DNA of 64,000 nucleotides from Acestrorhynchus altus (GCA_034509495.1 CM067521.1:21631687-21695686), one strand, 5' to 3'; shown: positions 10,335 to 25,434, counted from the stretch's first letter. The notes: a model not told the origin generated them from the sequence alone. Numbers and translations: made by a program.

Positions 10335-13300
10335 ATTAATTACATATGATGACTGTACATATGAAGTGAAGCTCCCCAGTCATGTTCTAGCCGTTCCTCT
10401 GCTGTGAGTTCACATTATAAGTTCTGTTTGGTTCCTCGTTCGTGGATGAATCACAGCATGGCCTTTCCTTGCTGCCCAGGACACACGGAGACGGATGTCG
10501 AGCTGCCCTCTGTCGACCCAGTGTAATTGGGTTGTAAATCAAATGCAGCTTCTCAAAAATCAGAAAAGAGTGGCTACTGCTCTTCACCTTGGTGGGCTGG
10601 AGGAGCAGTATTTACCAACCCTATCGAACTTGTCATAGCAATATGCTGGAAGCAGATTTGTGTCTCTCCGGGCTTGCTGATCCATCCTCCCACCCTCTGG
10701 CTGTCGGCGTGTTCAGAGGCGTGACTCATGGGGAGCACACAGCAGAGACTGTGTTTACCAGTGCACAGCGGCCTTCCCCTGAGTAAGCAGGAGCAGACCA
10801 GTGTAACCAGCGTGTTCTCCTCCTGCTTGCTTACCACGTTCACATCCTTTCTGATAGACCACAGGCATCTCGTGTGTTTGGCCTTGAGTGTCCATGATGG
10901 GTGTTAACATCAGATCAGGGTTAATAAATAGATGGCCTTTGCTTGATTGTTTGAGAGTCAATGTTCGGAAAGAGGCACTTGGGGCTTTAATACGATGAGA
11001 AAAATAGTAGGAAGAGGGAGGACCTGACTGAGAAAGGGAGCGACCTTTCGTAAGCAGCGTCATCGCGACCGTAACTGTATATCTGTCTAGTCAGGGTGTA
11101 ATTAGTGATGGGGAGACGGGTGGGGAACATCTTCTCTGCTCCAACTCCACCTCTGTTCATTCTGTTTTTGTTCTCAATGAAGGAAATTTCCCTGTCCTTG
11201 TTTTTCCTCTGGATACATTCACTGAGTGCAGATCTTTAGGAGCCAGCTTATTATGGAAGGAACAGATGGTCAGGTTGACCTTCCATCGATTCAACCATCA
11301 GTGGTCCAGTGTCTACTGAATTTCAAACTGTATGGCCATCTTCATGCCCCCGTTTTACACTGTGTGCCTCCTTTTGCCCTGTTCTTCAATGGTCAGGACC
11401 CCACAGGACCACTGACTTGGTGGTGGTGGGTTAGTGTGCGACGCGCTGGTACGAGCAGATCAGACATCAGTGCTGCTGAGTTTTTAAACCCCTCAGGGTC
11501 ACTGCTGGGTCACAAACCAGAAATATTCTTTGTCCCTAATTTTATATCTGCAACGTGGAGCAACTAGGTAAGAATGTGTCTAGAGGGGGGACAGTGAGTA
11601 GGAACAGTGTTTGGGTGATGTTTTGGGTTGGAGTTGAAACCTGCAGGATGGTAGCTCTTCAGGAGCAGGGTGGAGACCCCTGGAGTTAGAGAACATCATT
11701 GCAAATGAATGGAGGGCTTGGACAAAAACAAAGTTGATTAGATGTCAAAAATGTTGGCATGTTTATTGACTGACCCTTCCCCCACTTTCTCAGGTTCCTC
11801 CACCATTGACCTACTGATATACCAGACCCTGTGCTACGCCCACGATGACCTGGACATGATCGATGTGAGCGACTACCTGCTGAAAGTGTGCGGCCAGGAA
11901 GAGTACCTCAAAAAGTAAGAGCCTTGCTGTACCGTTTGTGCGAGAAGTCTGCCTTTTTGGTTTTGCTTCTTTCCTCCTTCTCCTTTTTCCAAGTGCTTGG
12001 CACCATGTTCTTTGCTTCACTCTCAGACAGCGAAAACACTGGGTAAGAAAGACTCGGGGAAGGCTGTACATAATAAATAGACTTGGCCGTCTGTGTTCCG
12101 AGTTGTTTTTTTTAAGAGATGTTGGCCAGTCCTCCAGAGCACTCTTTGATTGACACCTGCTTTTTCCTCAATGCTGCATACAACAGCACAACAGGCAGTG
12201 CTCCGAAATGGGCCCCAGTCCACACTGAGCACTGCAAACTCCCGCTCATAAAGCCCTGCTGTTGACAACGCAGCTCCCAGGCCTTTCCACCTCCCCGATG
12301 GGCTCTGAGCCCACTTCACCATGGCACTGAGCCCACATCATGACTAAAACTGAAAGCAAAAAAAGGAAAAAAGGTGCAGGTCAGGAACAGTGCTCTCCAA
12401 CAATGTTGTAACACAAGGCGTGCTGTAGATGCATCCTTTACTGGGGATTGTCGACTGTGTTGGAGCTCTGGTTATGGGATGGAGGCTCTTCCAAAGAAAA
12501 GAGCCGGAGATCACTGCTCGTGGTTTGCGGTGCGAGCGAGCGCTCGTCATCCAGCTGAAGGGCCTCAGTTGTGGTCTTTGAAAACAAGCTGTGCTTATGG
12601 CTGTGGCAGTGTGTACAGACCACAGTGGGACTCCCCCCCCCCCATACACAGCCACTGGTCCGAGCATCTAACCACTCTATAATGTTTTAATGTGCTTTTT
12701 TTCAGGCAAGTGCAATTCTTTCTAATCTACAGTCTTTTTTTTCCTATTCTGACACTTATATTCACATGTGGGGGGTTATGGGACTCAAGTTCGAGATGTT
12801 TTCTCAAAAGCCCTGAAGCAAATACTGCCAAACTGAAAGTTAAAGCCCATTTGTCTCCCTTTATTATTTTGCTGACTTAAAAATTATGGGAAAATCATTT
12901 ACTTCAGTCATATTTTGTTGCTGCTGTTTTGTTCATTTCTGGTTTAAACTTAAATCATTTTGACAGGACAAAAATTAGAAGCTGGAAGCTTAAAAGCAGC
13001 CGGAGACTCTCTGGTGGTGGGTAGATGGCACCCTGTCCCAGTACAATGCTGACCAACACCATCGTCTTTCAGCTGTTGTCTCTTTCCTTTGAGAAGTTCG
13101 TGAAGAGGCAGTGGCTGTCTTCACTTGTATCGGAGGACACATGTGCTTGTCTTCACACCTGTCTCGTGGGACTTTTATTCTCCCCCCTTTTATTCCAACT
13201 TGTTCCCCCAGTTTGGAAGTGGCACTTATTCAACCCCGTTAGGACGCGCTGTATCATATACGATGAAGACGAGCACATGCCTCTTCCGATACATGTGAAG

Positions 13301-16300
13301 ACGACCACCGACTCTTTTCGAACTGCCATCATTGCATCATTGCTGGACAGCCAATCCTCTAGCTACGATAGAATAGCACACATGCCTGTACCAAACAGCA
13401 TCGCAGGGCAAGAGCGCCACCTACACACCCAGAGAGAGCGTGGCCAATTTTGCTCTGTCAGATTCTGGCTGCTGATGTCAAGCAGCATGACCCGGGTTTC
13501 AACCTTTAGACCACTGAACCACTTAATGTCATTAACGTGAATATTAAGGAGGTGGTTACTCTTGACTCTTTATTGTTTACTTCTTGGATTAGCAGATCGT
13601 GTGAAGCATTGATGCAGTTTGAACGTATCCGCCTGAAATTGGAGAAAACTGTGGTAAACATTACCTGCTGTAACTGTAGCCATAGAGACGTCGAAGCAGA
13701 AAAACGCTCCAACGGGGGTGTGTGTGTGTGTTACAGGAACGTTTGACAGCTGGATGTTTTCTCTAGGGGTGCAGCTGGTCGGTCGGAAGTGTGGTTTGCC
13801 TTGATAACCCTGAAAAAGTGCAAGCGTGCTCAGGCTGAGCGAGCATGTGCAGGGCTGTGTAGCGCGAAGGGGACGTCCTGTGTGTAGCTCTATTATTTCT
13901 CTGCTATCGTCGCCAGCCAACAACAGTAGCCGACTTTTTGTTTCTTTCCCTCGTTACACCATTGTGGCCGAACAATAAACACCAGGGTTAACGAGCAGCG
14001 GGAATCTTGCTTTGGCACTGATCTGGCGGAGTGATTTCAGCTCTTTTGAAATATTACAATTCCGTTCCGTTGCCACAGAGGTTACGGACAAAGAAAAGGA
14101 GTTTGTTGATCAAAATGAGGCGCGTTAAGATCATTCGACCTCGCTCATGTAAAAGTCATAAAGATTATGTTGGCAGATCTAATCTAATCCATTTCAGTGG
14201 AAGTGCATTAACAGGGCTGTTAGAATGACCGAGGAGCACGGTATTGAGTGACCCCCGTCCACGTGATCCATGTTTTCTTCTTTATTCCGTCTCTGCTCAG
14301 GCTGCAGCTGACGTTTATTCTATAATTGACTAAGCTGTTTCATACACATGAATCAATGACTTATTATACCTTTTACAGTCCGCCGACCTTTTCTGCATCC
14401 ATCATTCCACCTCTGAATTCTGTCTGAATCACCAGCTTTTTATTTATGGTGCAGAAGCATGTCCCCCCCCCCCCCCGCACACCGCACTGTGTGAGTGTTG
14501 GGGGGCCAGGTAAGAGTAAGAAAGTCAACAGTCAAAAAATGTGAATTACCTAGATTTCAGCATTGATTACTAATAAAATGGCATCTGATGGTTAAAGAAG
14601 TCACAGTTATAGACAAACACAGTTTAGTTCCACTAAATTGAACACTAAACAGTTACACTGTGAAACCTGGTGGAGGGAGCATCATGGTTTGCGGCTACTT
14701 GGCTCCTTTGCAATCATTATAGGAACTGTGACCTCAAGCTGAAGGGGTGTTGGGTTAGGCATCAAGACGATGACTCAAAAGAAGACATGCCAGAAATACA
14801 GAATAGTTAAGTGAATACTGAAACATTGTTGAGCCTCGAGGTTGTTGGAGGCTATGTTTGGTGGAGGGTGTTGCTGCTAAAACGAGATCTGCTTTACAGG
14901 TTATTAAATATCCATTTGAAGGCTTCACTTACTTTTTCTAGCCTGCACTATGAAGGCTTACTTGTTATGCTAAAAGCCAACCAGTGCAGACTGTGTTTAC
15001 GTAAGTGTGACTCAATATGAAATCTAGGTAATTCCACTGTACCTTTCAGCTGTACAGGACACAGTGTATAGTTTTTTATGCTGTCCTCAGAGCAGGAAGA
15101 GTCATAGACTATAATCTAAAGGATCTGTCCTTCTCTTTTTTCAGTTCTCAGACCCTTGCTGGCCTGGAGTATATCCAGCAGTGCTTGAAGTTTGACTGGG
15201 ACATCCGGCTCTTCCTTACCAAAAGGAGCTCTGTCAATGTAGAGCTGGCACGGGCGGTGAGTGTTAGGTGGTATTTTATATTGTAACTGTGATTTCTTTA
15301 GCGTTTTACATCCAGACATAAGCTTTAGATTGAACCAAAAAATGAAGATAACTTAAAGTAAGAGCTATGGACAACCAACTCCTAGAACCCAAAATCACTC
15401 AGTGAGTAATCCAGCTCGGAAAACAGCTAAAACTCACCTGTTTGCAACTGAATTACATCCCAGATTCAATTTCAAAGGAGCTTCCTGTGCATGTTTACTG
15501 CTCTGTCCACCCTGCATGACTGATTAGAGAGAGGAGGTAGGACCAGTGAGGTCACTCATCCATATACTTGGTCATATTGCAAAATGAGAAGGCAGAGTCT
15601 GTTTGCTCTCCTTATTTGCCCACACGGTGTTCAAACTTCAAAATTAAAGTCCTGAAAGGGATCATAAATAATAAAAATAATAGTCTGGATGGTTTTTCTT
15701 TTGTCTTATTATTTTAAACATCTAATCGCTAAAGAAACATGTCAAAAGTATTGTATTTTCAGCTCGCAAAACACTTTGCATTTTTAAAGAGTACTGTTAC
15801 ATTTTCCCCCCACTGTTTAATGACAGCTGGAAGATGACGATACCCTCTCCACCATGAATCACAGCATCCTGCTGCAAGAGAGACCCATCAAGCAGACCGT
15901 GACCAGGTGAGAATGGAAGACATTTGGGAAGAATAGATGGTGTCTGAGCTTCTGCATGACACCGTTCACTAAACATCTTTACTGGTGTTTCATAGGGAGG
16001 CACTGACCCTGCTACTGGACACCTTTCATAATGAGGCAGAGTCCTTTGTGCTGTCAGAGGTAGGTACTGCGATGCTGTATACTCGTTTTTACTTCCAGAT
16101 ATCTATATTGAGTTCCAATTCCAATACTACAGCGAGTAAGGTGTCCCAATACTTTTGTCCATAGTGGATGTTGAAGGACGGTGCATCTAACAAAACCTCT
16201 CCCTCTCCTAGGTTGATCTGCCCTTGCATGTGGAACGCTTGGTTCAGTCCGTGAAGGCCCTGTGTAGCTCCCTGGCTGCTGTGGAAACACCGGACATCAC

Positions 16301-17082
16301 TTCAGCCCTTAACCAGCTGCCCTCCTGCCCGTGCAGACTGCAGCCCAGGGTGCAGAAGGTGAGTTATGGGGGAACCTGACAGTGATCTGCTGGTCTGCTG
16401 AATTGCACGCTGCACTACTGCTGTGTTTCTGTTGGAGGCTGTGGTGTAAACACCGCACATTCGCAAGTGTCTGCGAATTTTCGCTGGCCACTGCAGCTCC
16501 ATCATGTGAAGAAAAGGAACATGCTCGGCCTTTTCACTGAACTGCAAACATTTAAATTTAAAGTGCTAATTTTGCACAAAAACATGTCCCCCACTGCTGT
16601 ATTCTTGTCTGCTTTCAGTTCCGCTACACAACTTGCAATGCGTGTGTGTGTGTGCGTGCGTGTGTGTGTGCGTGTGTGTGTTTTTCCCTTCACAGGATGT
16701 GAGCGTGCTGGCGAAAAGAGAAACAAGAGGTACAGTAGCCTTCACGCCTCACTACTCCACTTTTGACATTCAATTCACACCCTTTGTTCTTCTGTGTAGA
16801 TCTGCACATAATCTGTTCTATCTACAGCAATGTGCTGCAGTGATCACTTAGACAAACAAAATAGACCAGTTTTAACAAAATGCCACACAATTTAAATAAA
16901 CATGAGCTGAATTACTCATTAGTCTTCACTGTTTGGGGAAAAAAAAAGAGGCCTCATGCAAAACCTATGCTGTAAAAACTACCGTATTTTCTGGACTATA
17001 AGCCGCTACTTTTTTTTTCCACACTTTAAACCATGTGGCTTATAATGAGGTGCAGCTTTTTCTTCTTATATGTGATATTTTC

Positions 17083-17127
<45 letters not shown>

Positions 17128-17556
17128 TTGCGGGTGCGGCTTATATTCCGGTGCATCTTATATTCTGGAAAATACGGTATATAAAGTATTAATTCAAATG
17201 TAAAATATGCATTATCTTGCCAATTAAACATGGTGGATATGCACAAATTTGATCAGTTACTCTTATCATTCACGAGTACGTCATTCTATAATTAAAGAGT
17301 GTAGTTTTTCAGTGGTCAGGACCCCACAGGACCTCAAAGGACCACCACAGAGCAGGTATTATCCACCTGTCTAGTGGATTTGAACTGTCTCTACAGCTGG
17401 TTCACACACGTGATCCTGACTGACCGAAGCATCTGTAATTAATGTTACTGCACCACAGCTCGAACAGTACAACAGTTTATTCCAAGCTTTTGACAAGATA
17501 ATCCTATATTTGGACACCTGTGGTAAAGATGATTGGACATGATTTGGAAAGGCACA

Positions 17557-17617
<61 letters not shown>

Positions 17618-20398
17618 ACAGTGTGTGTACAGTGCATCTGGAAAGTATTCAATTATTATGTAAATTATATTTTTCTCTGATTTTCCTAAATGGTCAATGC
17701 AAACGATAGTATAATCAAGTATTCAAACATTTGACAAAATGGTCATTAGTTGAATTTCCAGCATCAAGAGTCACATTTTCTGAAATCAGAACCCATTTCA
17801 ATATGTTAACCTTCACAATTCATGCATGAATCCAAAGTTTCTGCTTGAATTCCTTAGCAGGATGTCAGAATAGCCTCCCGGAGCTGCTGTTTTGATGTGA
17901 GCTGCCTCCCAGCCTCATATGTTTTGCTTGAGGACACACCAAAGGTTCTCAATAGGGTTGAGGTCTAGGGAGGATGTTGGCCATCCTCTGCTTTTATACC
18001 CATAGCAGCCAGTGACACAGAGGTATACTATGCAAATTGATGGGCCTCTGTGCAGTAAGGATGAGCTGAGATTCCATAATAGGATAAACAGGAACGATGC
18101 ATTTCTGCTCTCGGGATGGACTCTGTTTCCCTTCCTTTGGAATGTAAATTCCTGCTGATGCATCCAACACCCTGATTTGTTGTGGATCTTTGTAGGCATC
18201 TGTAATCAGTAATGGCTCTTGTGTACCTTGGTGAAGATGTTTACTGAAGTACTAAAGTTCTACACGGAGAAGCTTAGACCCATGAATCCCACATTGTGTA
18301 CTTTATCAACAAGTGCACTTCAGGTTTTCTAATGTCTGCGGTTTGCTCAAGCTTCCGAAACCTCATATTTGGGGAAGATGTTTAAAAAGCTCCGATCAAT
18401 GGCGTCCATACAGATGATATCTACTGGCTTCAGCTGAAGCCAGCTCTGCTTAAAGGAAGGAATGTTATTAAACAGGAAGCCAGTGTCATGTGTTTGTGCA
18501 TCTTGAATGAAATGCAGGCCCATCAGACTTGCTTCTGCAGAGTGTTTATGTTGAAAAATCCCTGACCTCAATGTCGCTCCTCTTCCTTTTTCAGAGATAA
18601 TCGTTGAGAGGTTGACAGCAGCCATCTTGGATCTGGTGGAGCTTTACTGCAGCACGTTCAACGCCAACTTCCACACAGTGCCACCCAGCAGCCGGCCCAC
18701 GGCACCCATCCAGGAGGCCGGCATGGTCACCAACGTGCTGTCATTCAGCGTCCATGCTGCTCACCGCATCCCCATCACCTGGGCTGCCAGGTAAACCAGC
18801 TGCAGTGCTCCCCTGTAACCACTAGTAACCAGTAGGACAGTCAGACCACCTAAAACCAAGTCACTGATTGGCATGACTGGCTTTTACCTCCATCACTGCA
18901 TTTCCTTCTTTTATTTTGAAGAATAAAACTGTCAGAACAAGCCCACATACTTGATCCTACACCCAGAACAATGCAACACTCACTTGAAGGCATCACACAG
19001 TGGTGTCCTTTATCCTTCATCCCGCTTTTGTAATAATCAGCATTCCTTTCGTTCCATTGTGGCAGGAAAATACAGACTGCCCTGCGATGACACATTTTAA
19101 AGCCATCGAAAGTGTCAATCAACTTCTTATTGACACTGTATCCAAATGTTCAGAGAGGCAGAAGACAAGTTTCTCCACCCTTCTTCATGGAGGAGTTCCT
19201 CAACCTTTAATAACCTTTAATTATTAAATGAAAATTTCTTTGGCAAAATTTAAACAAGGCTCACTCAGGTTCTGAAAACCACACCACGTCCACGCAAACT
19301 ATCCACTATTTCTTGGAACTTCTTGTACTTCGATGGTAACCTTCGTAGCTGATGTGACATATTTTGTATAGATATAAAAATGTGTCCGTAATATGTTGAT
19401 AGCTGCTCCGGCTGCCTGGCTGATGCTGGTCCACCTCCTCTACTCATCCACTTCTGAGAACCAACTGTTAGATTAGACTATAGAACCTGCATGGACTTCA
19501 ATACCAACACTAGCTTGCATCCAACTTAAATTTCGACTGCCATAAAACTCATTATCCGTTCACACTTATATCACAGTTAATGCAAAATTTCATTTCTTTT
19601 CTATTATACATTCTATGCCCATGCATGTGCCTTTGTCTTCGCTCTCCGGTGGCGAACAGAGGAGGATGGGTTCCTCTCTTGAGCCTTGGTTCCTCTCAAG
19701 GTTTCTTCCTCCTAGCCTGAGGGAGTTTTTCCTTGCCACTGTTGCCGCTGGCTGCTCATTTGAAGCTCGGACCTGGATTTCTGTAAAGCTGATTTGTGAC
19801 GACTCCTAGTTGTAAAAAGCGCTTTATATATAAAGTTTGATTGATATAAATTGATATTTACAATATATTTCATTTTAGAAAGCTTATTAATAAAGTAGAA
19901 CATGCAGCATAATCTTTATGGTTGTTGTGGAAAATCCATGTTTCTCCCGTTCAAAATGATTACACATGGTATTATACTCCTTTATATAAAAGTATGAAAG
20001 TAATGAAGTAGAATTTATTGCAGTGAAAGTCTCTGGAAATGAAAGTGTTTAACATTGAGAGAGACATTTTTGTTCCTATCACTAATCAGACTCAAATTGT
20101 ATCCCAAAGCAGAGTTTAATGCGTCTTAAAGCTCACAGAAATGGTACATAAAATGGTAATGAATAGGATGCCTGAACATTTTTATGCTTTTGGCCTATTT
20201 TGTAAAATGCATTATGGCAGGGAGTGTAAATGTAAGATGCACTTTTATCAGCTTTACATATAAAAGCTCCAGACTCTGGGTCCATGGTTAATTTTAGATC
20301 ACGGGAAATTGCTATATTTGGGTCTGATCAGCACTGCAAAGAACGTACTTTGTTTATCTCAAACACAGAATTACAGTTTCATGTGGCACAGTTAAGCT

Positions 20399-20458
<60 letters not shown>

Positions 20459-23400
20459 TCCATCTGTCCTAGCTGACTATGGCCCAATGTTATCCAATGG
20501 GATTACATGGTATTTAAGGGGTGCTGAGAGAATCCCCTGAAAATAGCTGGACCCTTTCTTCATAATGTTTAGTAGGTGTGTGTGTGTGTGTGTGTGTGTG
20601 TGCGATTCTAAAATTGATCAACAAAGTTACGATATCGGGCCTCAACACTCTGCTTTAAAAATGGTTTAGCCCATTCCCATCCCCCCTCCCACGACAGGAA
20701 TGGTCTCCTCTGCTCATTGACCCTGGAGGTCCAGTGGCCTTTGTCTCCCTCAGAAACTGATGCTGACTGCCACAAAGGGCATGCATGGGAACTCGGTGTG
20801 ACCTTTGACCCCTTAAAGGCAGAGTGGAAGGCAGCCGGGCGCTCGGCACCTGTCCAGTGGTGTCGGAGGGCAGCCACGGTGATGAATGCCATCTGGTGAC
20901 GGGGGCAGTAGATAGGTGGACAGGAAGCTGATGAGCCGAGTTGTAATTGATTGAATACCTTCTTTTTTGATGCTTTTCTAAAACTAGATTTATGTTCTTA
21001 TGTTTCTGATTGGATGCATCCACCGCCCATGTGATTTGGTGATGAGTGACAGCCTGATATTAGAATTACAGGTAATAATTACACTAATTTTGCACCCAAA
21101 ATGGACCAACATGCATGTAGTTACTGGTGTTTTCATTATTTATAATGTGCAAAAATTAACAGTGTAAGAGTGTATTTATTCACAAAATTCTAATTATTAT
21201 TATATTAATAATAAATATATGTATTATTAATTTTTCAATGTTAAGTCGAGCATTGCTTTTCCCTCTAAAACCCGAGGCCTGAGCTTCATAACTGAGGATC
21301 AGAGTAACCTGCAGACATGATGCACATCATAAACATCAAGACCTACCCCGTCTGTCCAGCCATCAGCTCAGACGGAATCCCAAAGCAGTCATCAAGTGCA
21401 TGTTTACTGCTCCGTACGCCCACTTCTCTCCGCTTTAGTGTAGTGATTGATCACAATTCGTGAGTTTGTGATTCACCCATAAATATAAACATATCTGTTG
21501 TTTACTGACAAAAGCCAAGTCAGTGTTTATCCTGGTTTCATTGGTTTGACATTGGATAAATGAGCAGATGAAGATATTCTGATGCCTCCACGTTCACAGT
21601 AGCTCTTGTATTGCTGTTGTCATTAGCAGCACTGTGGTTGCTCAGATGTTGCCAGATCCTCTTTCCGAGCAGTGCATGTGACATAAGTATGTAAAGACGT
21701 GATGTGTCCAGAAAACGAATCACAAAAACCTACCATGGAGGTAGTGGTCCCCAGCACAAAACTGAAGATGAGAAGTTTTCAATTAAATATCTGGTGCATT
21801 TTGGAAACAAGTTCTGTAGACTGATGAATTTGTGAATATCTTTAGACACTTTTAACCAAGGTAGTGTCCAGAATTCAATGAAAATGGCACCTCTCCAACT
21901 GTGAAGCATGGGGGTGGATGGATCATGGATGAACATGGGGCAGACAGTAGGACCAAGGAACATTTCACTGATTGAGGGAAGAATAAATTCAGTTAAATAC
22001 CAGGAAATTCTTTAAGCAAACGCCACAAAGTAGACTTTCAGAGGAAAGAATGGACAAAAACTTAACTGGCTGCAAAGCTCACACCAAGCTGTTGAAGGAT
22101 GTGGTACAAAGAACTGACAAAACATTTGCTTTGGGACTTTCCGTTTGTTATTATGACGGAAATAATCTTGCTTTAGGTTTTAAAGAATTGACAGGTCATG
22201 TGTTACTCTTTACTTTTACAGACTGCACTGACTACACTGTAAAAAGTTCAAGATCTTCGAGGAACCTTTAGAGGTTCTTCAGTTTGAAACTGTGAAGGAA
22301 CATCCTAAGGTGCTTTAATGAACCTTCAATAAATAGACTAAGGTTTCTTGAAGCACCTCAATAGTTTCCTTTTATAGATTCAATTTGAAGAATCTCCAAA
22401 TCCTTGAGGAACTCTTGTTGAAGGTTCCCTCAAGCACCTTAAGAGGTTTTTTAAAGTTCAGTTTGAAACTGTGGAGGAACCTATTAACACGTTTCAAGGA
22501 GAATTCAAGAAAAAATTGTCCTTTTATTGAAGGTTGTCTGAAGCACCTTAGTCCGTTGTCAGACTGAAGAACCTCTGAAAGTTACTCAATGATCTTGTAC
22601 TTTTAACAGTAAGGTGTTCAAAAACATCTGCATCCAACTGTATATAAAAGATGACGATTCATCACGAGTGCATGAATGTATGGCATGTTCTTTGGACTCC
22701 CATATACATACACGTGGCCGTTCTGAGTTTGAAGGATCTGGGCTTCCATTTGTCCAGGGAATGTTTTCCTTTCTATTTTGATTCTATGACCTCTGGAGAG
22801 GACTTTTCCTTTTAAAGAGTTTCCCAGTGTTCTAGCCTTGGGATAAAAATGCAGGAGAGAGCTTGATAGCAGGAGAATAAGATGAAGAGGACTGGCACTG
22901 GAGTGAATATAGGGGTGAATGGAGTGAACCTGTTGACCCCAATCCAGGCATGTCCACCGTCTTTTTTGTCCGACCAGCTCATGCTGGTCGCTGTCCTCTT
23001 CCCGTGGTTAAATATCATTCGCAGTGCCAATGAAATGTAATAAAAGAGGCATAGATGACCAATTTCCTTTTGTTTATATCTGTCTCCCATAAGTTGGATT
23101 TGATCCCCATGTCAGGCTGATTTTATGGAAGACCCTCTAACTCAACTTTCATGTTTTATTAAAGATCAGCCTCTGCTTTTTGTGGAATTCATCTGAAACC
23201 AAAGTCTTTTTTTGGGGATTGCTGTATGTTTGTTCACTGTTTCTCTCCTCTTTTTCTCGCAGTTATGAAGGTTTCTTCCTGTCTTGTTCCCTCACCCATG
23301 GGGGAGCCGAACTATGCGCCCCCCAGCACACCAGCAAACAGTCAGTCAGCAAATATCTTTTCCATCTGGTGGTTTGGGACCAGAGGTAAGTTTAAAATGA

Positions 23401-25434
23401 AACCCGTTCCTGTACATATGCTTTTTTTTCTACACGCACTCAGCCAGGTTGGCGTCCCCTTCATACTCACTGCTGATGCATGGTTTGGGGGTCACACGGT
23501 AATAGATAATGTAACTATATAAAAACAGGAATTGAGTATTGTTATTTTAGTGGTGTTTTAGGTTTCATTTCTGGGTGTCATTTATATTATTGTGTGGAAT
23601 TCCATTTTAAGACGAGTGGAACAGAACAGAAAGTCCATTCAGAACAATGTGGTGGACAGATCTGGTCTTTTGTACATCAGATCTGATCCTAAATTGGATG
23701 CACATCTGATTCGTGGCTCGTTTCTGTGTCATAGCCCTACAATATCCTGCGTTTTTCCTCTTACGTGATCACACGATTTTATGTGTGACTGTACCTTTAA
23801 ATCTGGTCGAAAATATGTAAATGGCATCTGTTCTGATTGGTTTCTCTGCCATGAAAGAACTACTCAGAGTGAAACGCTGCTGATGGCATCAGTGTAAGTA
23901 TCCCAGTGATATGGAGAGAATGGTGTTAACATCATCATCTGTCCAATGAAAAGCAAGAATGGTCTTAACCTTGAATGGAAGTTAAAGTAAGAGTAATTAT
24001 CAGTCTGATTGACATTATGGAAAACAAAAAATGGACAAAAATGGAGATACATGGTTTTGATTGGACAGCGACAGTATATGTGGACATACAGTGCACTTTT
24101 TGATTATAGGAGCCATAGCTTCATGATGGTGCATCTCGAATGGGTGGTTTCAGGGTGCTGGTGTGTTCATACTAAAGGCAGAGCTCTCGATTGTTTTGGA
24201 TCGTTTGCTCACACGCGGCATCATGTCACGAGGATTGATCTGAGCAGAAGGTTCTCAGGAAGAATGACTTTGGGAAGAACTTAAATATCATCTGATATCC
24301 TGATCTCCACGTCCTGCTTTTTGCCTGTTTGTTGTACGCAAATAGACACCGGTGACGCATCCTGTGACACACTTATACTCCTTCCCTCATTGTACACTTA
24401 ACGTATTGTCTGGGGATGTTTGAGAGGGTGATTGTTGTTATTTTTAGCTTGTATCCTGGCAACCGTAGCAGGGTTTTGCACTGGACTTATATCTAAAGGG
24501 CTTCTTCAAGAAGGGCTAACTATGCTGACCCGAATGGTTGACATGGGTTGTCCTCCTAATGAGATTAAGCTTACTCTAGAATTTGATTGAATGAGGCTTA
24601 ACCAACCGTTAATCTACATACAACTATATGGGCAAAAGTTTTGGGACACCTGCTTATACATCGTTTTTCCTGAAAGCGAGGGTTTTAAAGAGTTTATCCT
24701 GGTTTTGTTGGAGCAACTGTTTCTACTGTCCAGGGATGGCTTTTTGATTGCATTCAGGCCATTAGTGAGCACAGGGTGGTGGATGATCCACATTTACATT
24801 CTCTTGTCCAGAGCAACTCACAAAAGTGCTCTGCTGTTCGCTCCTTATCTAGTGTGTAGAGGCTAGAAGTTTCCAGAGTTTCCTCGAGCTTAGATGCTGC
24901 CAAATAAAAATGTCAGAAAGGATCTTGTTACCCAAAGCTCAATGTAGCACACTTTATCACTCAAACATTTAATTTAACGTTTAATTATAAGTCTTTTTTG
25001 AGTTAAATGCTCTCCGCTGTTAGGACCCCCAGGGAAAGTTTGTCCTGCCACTTTAGTGCCAGAACAGAAAAGAGAAAAAACATTATATTACCATCTTGAA
25101 ATGGAGAAAAATCTGGAGTGATATAACGATATTGTATGGTTATATGACTTCCCAATAATAATATATTTCCAATATAATTGTGCAACCTTGATAAAATTCT
25201 GTGGCTGAATATTAGTTTCTTGTTGTGAATTTCATCCTGGTTTCTGTGCTTCCTGCAAATGACATCCAGTTAGAGCTAGGTGATATGACATATAACTCAA
25301 ATATAACTGCTTAAGAGAAATGGTAAAATATGACAATAGTAGAATGTTAAAGTAAAATAAAGTATATTAATTTAATAATGTAGTGTTAATGTTAAAACAC
25401 AGCCTGTTGTATGTTTAAACAGTACATTTTATTG

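Larger units (their letters stand above)
6889..11793 (+). other. Intron between PIK3C2B coding exons 3 and 4
   Basis: 4.9 kb of noncoding sequence. Holds a 12-bp minisatellite (7726-7833), a repeat terminus (8270-8440), a (GAT)n near 9757, a (TG)n at 10018-10090, a (TTA)n near 10300 and an old palindromic-repeat copy (11370-11620). Nothing recognisable in 8450-9700. Confidence 0.8.
11915..15144 (+). other. Intron between PIK3C2B coding exons 4 and 5
   Basis: Noncoding. Contains a SINE-like copy (13025-13515), a C-tract at 14463-14476 and a TIR element with Tc1-like interior (14541-15037). Nothing recognised in 11940-13000. Confidence 0.8.
16730..18594 (+). other. Intron between PIK3C2B coding exons 9 and 10
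   Basis: Noncoding. Contains the 16980-17179 MITE, a (TG)n at 17561-17616 and a Tc1 remnant (17640-18240). Confidence 0.8.
18791..23262 (+). other. Intron between PIK3C2B coding exons 10 and 11
   Basis: 4.5 kb, noncoding. Contains a retroposon-type repeat (19615-19835), a (CA)n at 20402-20455 and a (TG)n near 20575, a GC-richer block with a DR1 motif (20650-20930), a Tc1 remnant (21735-22060) and a hairpin MITE (22236-22610). Confidence 0.8.
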
